5,193 nt of DNA, from contig JAJYOS010000520.1 of NCBI GenBank assembly GCA_021796055.1, positions 1-5,193 of the forward strand, given 5' to 3'. The notes under the pieces are model-generated. The model did not search any database. It was given only the letters and a program-made list of their open reading frames with translations, and was not told the origin of the DNA. Of the stretch, positions 1 to 5,193 are shown one piece after another. The first letter of the stretch is position 1. Each line of letters starts with the position of its first letter. Origin of the DNA: Bacteroidota bacterium. GTDB taxonomy: Bacteria; Bacteroidota; Kryptoniia; Kryptoniales; JAKASW01. The position numbers were made by a program, and so were the translations under genes.

Positions 1-32
1 AAGGGATTCGGATAGTTTTGAAAAAGTTTGAA
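1..32 (-). other. Start of a T9SS type A sorting domain, cut by the window edge
   Basis: Residues 804-813 read FKLFQNYPNP, and the last two bases of the window start a TTx codon, consistent with Phe. This is the opening block of the same C-terminal domain seen complete in the neighbouring beta-helix gene (FNLGNNYPNPFNPST). It predicts that the gene ends about 75-80 codons beyond position 1. Confidence 0.85.
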
Positions 33-2441
33 TATCTTCGGGATTCCGCTTGCTTCATTGATCGCGTCAATACCGGTACCGGTGGTAAAACCTCCCACAG
101 CCGAGTAAGCGCTCGTCCCGCCTACGTTGGTTGCATTGACGCGCCAGTAGTACTGTGCACCCGGTTCCAATATCGTCGTTAGCCGGATGCACGTATCTGC
201 AACTGTCGTGTCAACCACTATGGTAATAAACTCATTGTCTGCGGAGACCTGGAGATCGTAGCTAATGGCAGATGCCGACGAATCCCACTCGAAAGTTGAT
301 TTCCGTGGAACGGATGCCTGCTGAAAGGGCGAGAGGAGGTGTGGTCGAGGTGGTGCAGCGGTCACGGTCGTGAAAGAGTCCGCTGCCGAGAATGGAGTCG
401 TCCCTCCGATATTTAAAGCACGCACACGCCAGTAATACTTTTGGAGATTTTGCAGTCCTGTCGCCACAAACGTGGTACCGGTCGTAGAATCTTTGGTAAA
501 CACAAGCGAAGAAAACGAAAGGCTCGTCGAAAGTTGACATTCATATCCTGAAGCTGCTGCAACCTGATTCCATTTCAAGACCAGAGTATCAGCACGCTGG
601 CTGTCGGCGTTGTTCCCGGGCACCAGGAGTACCGGTGCCTCTGCCGGTACGGCCATTACCGTAAATGAATCGGGACCTGCAAATGCACTGGGGCCGGTCG
701 GATTGACTGCACTCACCTGCCAATAGTATTTTTCTCCTCCGGTAAGGGTCACTATCCTTATCGTGTCCGTGGTTGAGTCGTTTATGATTAAGCTTGTGAA
801 AGACAGAGTGGTTGATACCTCCCAGTGATATTTCAACGCCCCGCTGGCCGTGCTGCATCTCAATGTATCAATAGCCGGTTGGTTCATCGCATTGTTGACA
901 GGCGATATAATCGTGGGCACCGCCGGCGGTTGATTTAAAGTAGCAAAGGTATCAACAGAGGAATATTCGCTGAAGACCCCGTTGTTGTAAGACCGTACTC
1001 TCCAATAATATTTGGTGCTGCCTCCAAGTCCGATGACGTTTTTGGTCGTATCCGTCAAAGTTGAATCGTTCACAATAATATCGCTCGTGAAAGACGAATC
1101 GGTTGATAATTGACACTGATATCCGACGGCATCTGGGGCCTGGGACCATTTCAAGGTAAGACTCGTCGGCTGATTCAAAGCGCCATTTGCAGGCGACATA
1201 GGAACCGGTATCCCTGGAGCAACCTGTACCAGCCCGTAAACCTTCACAGGCACGTACGATCCGGTATTCGTGCCATTTCCCAATTCTCCTTCAGACCCCT
1301 GCCCCCACGCATAATAGTAATCGTCGCTCCCGACGGCTAAGCCGTCGAATCTCTCTCCGGCGATGGCCCTGGCCCTCACGCCAGCAGGCAAGGCGACTTT
1401 AACGGGTGCACTGTTAACTACGGCTGCTGTGCCTCCGGTTCCGTTTCCCATCTCTCCTTCGCCACCGTACCCCCATGAATAAAGCGTGTCGTTGTTCGCT
1501 ATCGCCAATACTGAACTTCCGACGCAAGCCACTTCGTTCCATCCGGTGACGTCGCTCGGCATGTTTACTTTCACAAACGTCGCCGAATTGTTCGTCGTGC
1601 CGTTTCCTAACTGACCGTAGGTGTTGTATCCGCAAGCATACAGGTTTCCGTCATTCCCAATCGCAACCGCGAAATATATCCCGCCGTATACCGCTATCCA
1701 TTTTGTCACTCCCTGCGGAAGGGGAACCTTGACCGGCAACAGCTGATTCGTCGTATTCCCAAGACCTAACTGTCCCTGGCCATCTGTACCCCACGCATAG
1801 AGACTCCCGTCGGCTCCGACGGCGAAACTGTAGTTCCATGATGCACATATTTGCGCAGGGACAAATCCGCCCGGCAAATTGACTTTCACTGGAATATCTG
1901 AATTAGTGGTAAACCCATTGCCCAATTGTCCATCGCTGTTATCACCCCACGCATAAACATTTCCGTCGTTTCCGATGGCAAGGCTATGATCATATCCGCA
2001 TGCGATCGCCGTCGCAGATACTCCGGCCGGCAGCTCAACCTTCACAGGTGTGTCGGAATTCAGAGTGTCGCCGTTGCCCAACTGGCCGGACGCGTTGTAA
2101 CCCCAGGAATAAACGTTTCCGTCGTTACCAAGCGCCAGGCTATGGAAATGTCCGGCAGCTGCAGAGATCCACTTAGTGACACCGTTCGGAAACGCAACGC
2201 GCACCGGTGTTAGATCCTGGGCGGTCATGGTTGTCGCTATAGGATGGAGATACTCGTCCTCTCCCCATACATAGAGATTCCCGGTCGAGTCTGTCGCGTA
2301 TGAAGCGAACGAGCCCGATGATGAATAAACTTGCTGAGCAAACAGCGGGTTGCCCAATAAACCTATTGTGACTAAGATAGCCTCAATTATCGCTATTTGG
2401 CCACGATTCGGACCCTTTATTAAATTATCGGTACCTCTCAT
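1..2441 (-). CDS. Secreted seven-repeat RCC1 propeller / FN3 protein with T9SS sorting domain (3' end outside window)
   Basis: 813 complete codons run from ATG 2441 to the left edge without a stop. Residues 1-35 are a signal peptide: a polar start with Lys9 and Arg13, a hydrophobic stretch IAIIEAILVTIGLLG, and PLFA before the mature QQVYSS. Residues of about 44-403 hold seven RCC1 repeats of the form HSLAxGNDGNVYxWGxNxxGQLGNG...PVKV, enough for a closed seven-bladed propeller. Residues of about 408-787 are four fibronectin-III-like modules of about 90 residues, each with an early Trp (Cys in the second), GY.CQLST.xSF-type strands and YYWxVxAxN. After a short linker, FKLFQNYPNP begins a type A sorting domain; about 75-80 residues of it should lie beyond the edge. 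Role (inference): a surface or secreted binding protein using propeller and FN3 modules. RCC1 in eukaryotes is the Ran exchange factor, but here the signal peptide and sorting domain place it outside the cell. I see no enzyme motif. It follows the beta-helix gene by 211 bases in the same direction and may have its own transcript. Confidence 0.9.
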   Translation of the reverse strand, partial: MRGTDNLIKGPNRGQIAIIEAILVTIGLLGNPLFAQQVYSSSGSFASYATDSTGNLYVWGEDEYLHPIATTMTAQDLTPVRVAFPNGVTKWISAAAGHFHSLALGNDGNVYSWGYNASGQLGNGDTLNSDTPVKVELPAGVSATAIACGYDHSLAIGNDGNVYAWGDNSDGQLGNGFTTNSDIPVKVNLPGGFVPAQICASWNYSFAVGADGSLYAWGTDGQGQLGLGNTTNQLLPVKVPLPQGVTKWIAVYGGIYFAVAIGNDGNLYACGYNTYGQLGNGTTNNSATFVKVNMPSDVTGWNEVACVGSSVLAIANNDTLYSWGYGGEGEMGNGTGGTAAVVNSAPVKVALPAGVRARAIAGERFDGLAVGSDDYYYAWGQGSEGELGNGTNTGSYVPVKVYGLVQVAPGIPVPMSPANGALNQPTSLTLKWSQAPDAVGYQCQLSTDSSFTSDIIVNDSTLTDTTKNVIGLGGSTKYYWRVRSYNNGVFSEYSSVDTFATLNQPPAVPTIISPVNNAMNQPAIDTLRCSTASGALKYHWEVSTTLSFTSLIINDSTTDTIRIVTLTGGEKYYWQVSAVNPTGPSAFAGPDSFTVMAVPAEAPVLLVPGNNADSQRADTLVLKWNQVAAASGYECQLSTSLSFSSLVFTKDSTTGTTFVATGLQNLQKYYWRVRALNIGGTTPFSAADSFTTVTAAPPRPHLLSPFQQASVPRKSTFEWDSSASAISYDLQVSADNEFITIVVDTTVADTCIRLTTILEPGAQYYWRVNATNVGGTSAYSAVGGFTTGTGIDAINEASGIPKIFKLFQNYPNP
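81..1220 (-). repeat. Four tandem fibronectin-III-like modules
   Basis: The modules cover roughly residues 408-501, 507-596, 600-693 and 697-787. Each has a proline-containing start (VPMSPANG, IISPVNNA, LLVPGNNA, LLSPFQQA), then KW/RC/KW/EW and a YQCQLST-like strand. Next comes an acidic D-S/T-T turn, then YYWRVR, YYWQVS, YYWRVR or YYWRVN, and an ending of xSFxT. This is the Ig/FN3 fold often found as spacers in secreted bacterial proteins. The modules probably hold the propeller away from the sorting domain or bind glycan or protein partners. Confidence 0.8.
1233..2312 (-). repeat. Seven tandem RCC1 repeats (beta-propeller)
   Basis: The repeats have their YxWG cores at residues 57-60 (YVWG), 111-114 (YSWG), 163-166 (YAWG), 215-218 (YAWG), 268-271 (YACG), 321-324 (YSWG) and 377-380 (YAWG), a spacing of about 52-56 residues. 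Five of the seven end in PVKV, the first in PVRV and the fifth in FVKV. GQLGNG or a close variant follows the core in repeats two to seven; the first lacks it. The His-Ser-Leu lead-in is clear in repeats two and three and eroded afterwards. At DNA level the repeats share pieces such as GACGGAAA-GTTTAT but are clearly diverged, so this is old duplication and not a recent expansion. Confidence 0.9.
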
Positions 2442-2453
2442 CACAACACCAGT

Positions 2454-2461
2454 CCACCTTT
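2454..2461 (-). promoter_or_regulatory. Probable ribosome-binding site of the RCC1/FN3 gene
   Basis: On the minus strand this reads AAAGGTGG. It lies 12 bases from the ATG at 2441, which is long, and nine bases from the adjacent in-frame GTG at 2444, which is better spaced. Either start gives the same protein apart from one N-terminal residue. An in-frame TAA farther upstream, about 11 codons before the ATG, rules out a much longer N-terminus. Confidence 0.55.
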
Positions 2462-2480
2462 TGTATTCTCGTTAAAAGGG

Positions 2481-2515
2481 GTGAGACAAAGGGCGGTTGC
2501 CTTCCCGTTTCTCAC
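2481..2515 (-). other. Imperfect stem-loop in the leader of the RCC1 gene
   Basis: The outer arms GTGAGA and TCTCAC (2510-2515 and 2481-2486) pair over six bases. After a small internal loop GGG pairs with CCC, and the inner loop contains GGCAACC. On the minus strand the stem is followed by CCCCTTTTAACG, which has only four T. It lies about 40 bases upstream of the RCC1 gene start. It could be a weak terminator separating the two genes or a 5'-leader structure. I do not recognise a known riboswitch in the sequence. Confidence 0.35.
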
Positions 2516-2605
2516 GTTCGACTTATTAGGCTCTTAGACAGAACCACTTCCGTTATCCTCAGTTACGTTTACTTCGGATATTCATGCTATTACATCACCG
2601 GGACT

Positions 2606-2639
2606 TGGCGGGATTGCTACAAGTGCAGCTCTCCCGCCA
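2606..2639 (-). terminator. Stem-loop just after the beta-helix gene, terminator-like but without a T-tract
   Basis: The arms TGGCGGGA and TCCCGCCA (2632-2639 and 2606-2613) pair perfectly over eight GC-rich bases around an 18-base loop. The structure starts 14 bases after the stop codon, the usual place for a transcription terminator or an mRNA 3'-end-protecting hairpin. On the minus strand the bases after it (AAGTCCCGGTGATG) contain no run of T. It is therefore not a canonical intrinsic terminator and may act by pausing, by protecting the 3' end, or not at all. Confidence 0.5.
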
Positions 2640-2652
2640 GACCCAGTTGTAA

Positions 2653-2910
2653 TCACTTAAGGAGAATCATTTTCTTTGCCATGAAACTAGAACCCTGCCT
2701 TAGGGTGTAGAAATAGACTCCACTGGCAAAGTTGTTCATGTTCACATCGTACGTATAGGCGCCGGGTGCCTTATACCCCTGGTCCACTACCTTCACGAGC
2801 TCGCCCAATACGTTGTATATCTTCAGACTCATCATTCCGCTTCTTGCAAGGCTGACATTGATAACGGTTGATGGGTTGAACGGATTGGGGTAGTTGTTAC
2901 CAAGGTTGAA
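2653..2910 (-). other. T9SS type A C-terminal sorting domain of the beta-helix protein
   Basis: This encodes the last 85 residues. It begins FNLGNNYPNPFNPST, continues with the strands SLKIYNVLGELVKVVDQG, the GAYTYDVN turn and SGVYFYTLRQG, and ends with AKKMILLK. All blocks of the type A Por-secretion domain are present in order, and the stop follows at once. In known T9SS substrates this domain directs passage through the outer-membrane translocon and is then removed. Confidence 0.93.
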
Positions 2911-4389
2911 CGTTGTCGCAACTGACGCCGGCATCTGGTTGACCGCCGTAACGGTCATGCCGAACCATGAAGGGTCACCGCAAGGAAGTCCGTCCGTGCT
3001 GTTTGACTTGACTGTGGCGTTCTTATACTGCATGTCTGCCGTCTCCGGAAGCGGCCACTGGGGGATCCAATTACTCCCGGACACAGTCTGCTTCTGGTAT
3101 CCCCATTCGTCGGTCTTAATCTTCGCTGTCCATACTTCGGTGATGAATTGCTGCAAACTTACCACACCTGGAGTTGAACTACTCTGCAGCACGCTCTGGA
3201 ACGACGATCCGAAGCCAGGGTCGACTCCAATAAGATTTCCTGATGACTGGTAACCGGGCCAAAGAGAAGGATGAGCGAACATGGTATCAGTTTCGGCGCT
3301 CATAAGACTTGGCGTAATAAGAGAGTCGGTGCCGTGCGCCGTATCGTCCCATGCGGTCCAGAAGCTGTCGATCGCGGCCGGCTCAAAGAAAACGTTGTCC
3401 CTGATAACCGCAATTCGTTTCGCTTCCGCGAGCATTCTTACGTTTGGATTCGAAGAGTCCGCCGGATCGAACTGCTTCGCTTCAGCCAAGGTAAGCGTAT
3501 CCATTTCTACGATCCCAACAGGCTGCACAGGAGTGACATGGGTCGAGTGATATCTCGGAATCGTTACGCCTGCTGCATAAGTGCCGTAGAAGATATTGTT
3601 CTCGATTTTTTCGTTTGTGAGATATTGGAAGTAGTAATTTCCCACCGGATATTCGAAGTTGTATACGAAGCTATTGTGGTCTACTTCCAGGTATTTCGAC
3701 AGTGGGCCGATTCCCGCCACAGACCCCTCGTGACAGAAGAATGTGTTGCCGTCGACAACGCAGGTATCGCAGGGATTTGAAGTCGGGTAGGCAGGGTTTA
3801 CCAAACCGGGAGAAGTGAAATTGTTCGGCCAAACGTCATTCCTGTACTTTGAGTTCGTGAAATAGAAGATGTCATGTACCCCGGTATAGGTAACGGTTGT
3901 GCCGTGGACTTCATCAACAACGAGGCTGTCAAGATGTAATCTTGTCGAATCGGACGGCACGGTAATCAATGGATTTCCAACCCATGCATCGTTGGGGCCT
4001 CTCCCGAAGAAATAGATGTTCTTTATCAGAACATTCGACCCCGCCTTGCTTATCGTGCAGAAAGTTCCGGCCAATGATCCGCTTTGAAGGAGACCCGGCT
4101 GGATACATGGGGGCCTGCCGTTAGAGCCGAGGACACCGATGATGGTGAACTGCTGAGACCTCGGAGTTATTGCGCCTGTAAACAGATAAGTCGTGTCGAG
4201 CGAGACCAGCTCGTAAACACTGTGGGCCTGTGCCCCTGTGCCTGTCGTATCCGTATTGATAATCTGATCCAGGCTCGGTCCGTTGGCATAAACTACTAAC
4301 GTGTCGTTTCCGGCGGCAAATGTCCTGGCCGGCAACCAAAAGATTGCTGCCATCGCAATTACGGTGGCCGCAGTAAGCATTGTTTTCAT
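2653..4389 (-). CDS. Secreted beta-helix-like surface protein with T9SS type A sorting domain
   Basis: 578 residues, stop TGA. The start at 4389 is chosen because a strong GGAGGAG precedes it by seven bases and the product then begins with a classical Sec signal peptide: MKTM, a hydrophobic core LTAATVIAMAAIFWLPA, and likely cleavage after TFA or TFAA near residue 25-26. Starting at the GTG at 4464 would add 25 charged residues in front of that signal. Residues of roughly 55-335 carry repeated short hydrophobic strands with Asn turns, for example VLIKNIYFFGRG, LHLDSLVVDEV, YLEVDHNSFVYN, KIENNIFYGT and IAVIRDNVFFEP. This is the pattern of a right-handed parallel beta-helix (pectate-lyase-like fold). 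A less regular part follows and ends near a GDPSWFG motif (471-477). Residues 494-578 form a full T9SS type A sorting domain: NYPNPFNPST, LKIYNVLGELVK, ASGVYFYTLRQG and the basic end KKMILLK. Known role of that domain: export across the outer membrane by T9SS and surface attachment or release. Six cysteines (95, 111, 207, 210, 219, 470) may form disulfides. I see no lyase catalytic residues; ligand or glycan binding is an inference. Confidence 0.85.
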   Translation of the reverse strand: MKTMLTAATVIAMAAIFWLPARTFAAGNDTLVVYANGPSLDQIINTDTTGTGAQAHSVYELVSLDTTYLFTGAITPRSQQFTIIGVLGSNGRPPCIQPGLLQSGSLAGTFCTISKAGSNVLIKNIYFFGRGPNDAWVGNPLITVPSDSTRLHLDSLVVDEVHGTTVTYTGVHDIFYFTNSKYRNDVWPNNFTSPGLVNPAYPTSNPCDTCVVDGNTFFCHEGSVAGIGPLSKYLEVDHNSFVYNFEYPVGNYYFQYLTNEKIENNIFYGTYAAGVTIPRYHSTHVTPVQPVGIVEMDTLTLAEAKQFDPADSSNPNVRMLAEAKRIAVIRDNVFFEPAAIDSFWTAWDDTAHGTDSLITPSLMSAETDTMFAHPSLWPGYQSSGNLIGVDPGFGSSFQSVLQSSSTPGVVSLQQFITEVWTAKIKTDEWGYQKQTVSGSNWIPQWPLPETADMQYKNATVKSNSTDGLPCGDPSWFGMTVTAVNQMPASVATTFNLGNNYPNPFNPSTVINVSLARSGMMSLKIYNVLGELVKVVDQGYKAPGAYTYDVNMNNFASGVYFYTLRQGSSFMAKKMILLK

Positions 4390-4396
4390 TTGAAGA

Positions 4397-4403
4397 CTCC
4401 TCC
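4397..4403 (-). promoter_or_regulatory. Ribosome-binding site that fixes the beta-helix gene start
   Basis: On the minus strand this is GGAGGAG, with seven bases between it and the ATG at 4389. It supports translation from 4389 rather than from the in-frame GTG at 4464, which has no comparable motif in front of it. Confidence 0.85.
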
Positions 4404-4457
4404 GTTTGAGTAAGGATTTGTTTCGATTCGTTGGTAAAACAGCCTTCTCGCTGTTAT

Positions 4458-4472
4458 CTGCCACTTTGGCAG
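4458..4472 (-). other. Short perfect hairpin in the 4390-4533 gap
   Basis: The arms CTGCCA (4458-4463) and TGGCAG (4467-4472) are perfect complements around a three-base loop. There is no T-tract after it on the minus strand, so it is not a classic intrinsic terminator. It lies between the perfect Shine-Dalgarno sequence at 4503-4513 and the one at 4397-4403. It also overlaps the alternative GTG at 4464, which would hinder initiation there. It may be only a weak RNA structure in the mRNA linking the two genes. Confidence 0.3.
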
Positions 4473-4502
4473 CTTTGGTCGAGCGTTCCAGAGCTTAATC
4501 AA

Positions 4503-4513
4503 CCACCTCCTTT
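4503..4513 (-). promoter_or_regulatory. Perfect Shine-Dalgarno sequence without a standard start codon
   Basis: On the minus strand this reads AAAGGAGGTGG, a nearly full complement of the 16S rRNA anti-Shine-Dalgarno tail. The only start-like codons close by are a GTG overlapping the motif, whose frame stops after GTT GAT, and a TTG at 4502 about three bases away. No ATG lies at the usual 5-9 base distance. It is 110 bases upstream of the ATG at 4389, too far to serve that gene directly. It could mark a leader peptide, a ribosome standby site, or a chance match. Confidence 0.45.
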
Positions 4514-4533
4514 TTGACAGTCTTTCCATTTGT

Positions 4534-5193
4534 CTACAATCTCCATCTGAAACCGACATCAGCGGTCATACCGTAGTCCTGCTCGGATATCGGGACTCCT
4601 CCTCCGCGAATAATGCTTATATCGTTCGCACCGTTGATGTTGTTAAGATCCAGATACAGTTGAAGTCCGCTCCAGGGGAGATCCTGTTTAGCGGCAATGT
4701 CCCATCGCCTGTAAGGCGGGGTGTAAGACCTCAACTGTGGCCAGAAATTCGCCCCCGCGAAAACGTTGCTCTGATAAAGGAAGGCAACCCGGACAGAAAA
4801 GCCCTGATAATCATATCCGAGGGTAAGATTCACAATGTCGTCGGGCTGATCTATGAGCCGGTCGGTAAAAGACGTGTCGACATACTGAATGGCACGACTA
4901 GTTACGCGCGTAAGCGTGTAAGGATACTGTGCCTTGGAGAAGATGTGCGTGTAGTTCGCGCTGAACACCAGTCCTGACAGCGGCCCCGGCAGATACCAGA
5001 AATGCGTCTCCCAATCGAGTTCCAGGCCGTAATCGTTGATGAGGTACGGATTGTTCACGTAAGTGAGGATCTGATAAGTCTCTGTCGGGCTAGGAGGAGT
5101 TCCCGACAAACTAGCGGGGATGTACTGCAATGCCTGCGTTCCGGAAACATAATATGACCATGAGTATATCAGATTCCGAATTTCCTGAGTACC
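4534..5193 (-). CDS. TonB-dependent receptor, C-terminal beta-barrel part (5' end outside window)
   Basis: The reading frame is open from the right edge to a TAG stop at 4534-4536 and gives 219 residues; the true start lies beyond 5193. The protein is a run of alternating polar and aromatic/hydrophobic strands separated by turns, as in the last strands of a 22-stranded outer-membrane barrel. Visible strand-like pieces include YGLELDWETHFWYL, GLVFSANYTHIF, DIVNLTLGYDYQGFSVRVAFLYQS, RRWDIAAKQDLP, GLQLYLDLNNING and the final GMTADVGFRWRL. The LYLDLNNING stretch followed by a short last strand is characteristic of TonB-dependent receptor C-termini, where the family has a conserved 'N-L.N' strand. 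Known family role: energy-coupled uptake of siderophores, cobalamin or glycans across the outer membrane. The plug domain and TonB box are not in the window, so the substrate cannot be inferred. The last residue is Leu rather than the commoner Phe, but aromatic residues sit just before it. A TTG at 5130 is an internal codon, not a start. Confidence 0.85.
   Translation of the reverse strand, partial: GTQEIRNLIYSWSYYVSGTQALQYIPASLSGTPPSPTETYQILTYVNNPYLINDYGLELDWETHFWYLPGPLSGLVFSANYTHIFSKAQYPYTLTRVTSRAIQYVDTSFTDRLIDQPDDIVNLTLGYDYQGFSVRVAFLYQSNVFAGANFWPQLRSYTPPYRRWDIAAKQDLPWSGLQLYLDLNNINGANDISIIRGGGVPISEQDYGMTADVGFRWRL

Larger units (their letters stand above)
4386..4529 (-). other. Possible 47-residue small ORF between the receptor and beta-helix genes
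   Basis: An ATG at 4529 lies five bases after the receptor stop and opens a 47-codon frame. It ends in TGA at 4388-4386, overlapping the ATG of the next gene as ATGA, the usual geometry of translationally coupled genes. The product starts MERLSKRRWLIKLW and ends NPYSNGGVFK. It is very basic and Trp/Arg rich, and has no signal peptide, membrane segment or motif that I recognise. An in-frame TTG at 4502 would give a 38-residue version directly behind a perfect Shine-Dalgarno sequence, but the spacing is only about three bases. Frames of this length arise often by chance, and it fills what could simply be a spacer. It may be a coupling leader peptide or nothing at all; I lean towards not a protein gene. 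Confidence 0.2.

Noticed and set aside
1331..1347. Perfect inverted repeat CGACGGC-TAA-GCCGTCG
   Set aside because: It encodes FDGLAV in RCC1 repeat seven. A similar palindrome at 1807-1822 falls at the matching AVGADG of repeat four, so both probably follow from GTC/GAC/GGN codon choice and are not regulatory sites.
1651..1848. Short minus-strand frames inside the RCC1/FN3 gene
   Set aside because: These are alternative frames of the real 813-codon coding sequence, which carries the RCC1 and FN3 motifs.
81..2312. Regularly spaced repeats that might suggest a CRISPR array or satellite repeat
   Set aside because: The repeat units are about 150-290 bases, diverged, and translate in one frame into RCC1 and FN3 modules.
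2894..3253. Plus-strand open frame of 119 codons
   Set aside because: It is antisense to the end of the beta-helix gene including its sorting domain, and looks like a shadow of that gene's codon pattern.
3271..3780. Plus-strand open frame of 169 codons
   Set aside because: It lies wholly antisense to the beta-helix gene, whose signal peptide, strand pattern and sorting domain are continuous. The antisense product has no recognisable motif and an odd composition.
4501..4515. Plus-strand AACCACCTCCTTTTT resembling the 3' end of 16S rRNA
   Set aside because: No rRNA sequence precedes it. It is simply the complement of a strong Shine-Dalgarno sequence on the minus strand.

Overview
The window holds three genes, all read on the minus strand, so gene order runs from high to low coordinates. 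They are the C-terminal end of a TonB-dependent outer-membrane receptor (cut by the right edge), a complete secreted beta-helix-like protein with a type IX secretion (T9SS) type A sorting domain, and a large secreted protein (cut by the left edge) made of a seven-repeat RCC1 propeller, four fibronectin-III-like modules and the start of the same sorting domain. Nothing on the plus strand looks like a real gene.

Organism: an FCB-group bacterium, most likely Bacteroidota or Ignavibacteriota and relatives. The reasons are the NYPNPFNPST-type sorting domain on one protein, the matching QNYPNP start on the other, and a TonB receptor next to them. Base composition is balanced. Shine-Dalgarno-like sequences are visible, and the one before the beta-helix gene is strong. 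I cannot name a genus.

Layout: 5193-4534 receptor C-terminus, stop TAG. 4533-4390 is a 144-base gap holding an unusually perfect Shine-Dalgarno sequence with no normal start codon after it, a small hairpin, and a 47-codon ORF that ends in an ATGA overlap with the next gene. 4389-2653 is the beta-helix-like protein; its start is best placed at the ATG at 4389, not at an upstream in-frame GTG at 4464. 2652-2442 is a non-coding gap with two stem-loops. 2441-1 is the RCC1/FN3 protein, open through the left edge.

Working together (inference): a TonB-dependent importer followed by two proteins exported by the Sec system and then T9SS suggests a cell-surface locus for binding or handling an extracellular ligand, possibly a glycan. 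No catalytic enzyme signature is visible, so the substrate is unknown. The most unusual points are the complete extracellular RCC1 propeller joined to FN3 modules and the unexplained ribosome-binding site in the 4390-4533 gap. I did not find a clearly novel defence, mobile or regulatory system.
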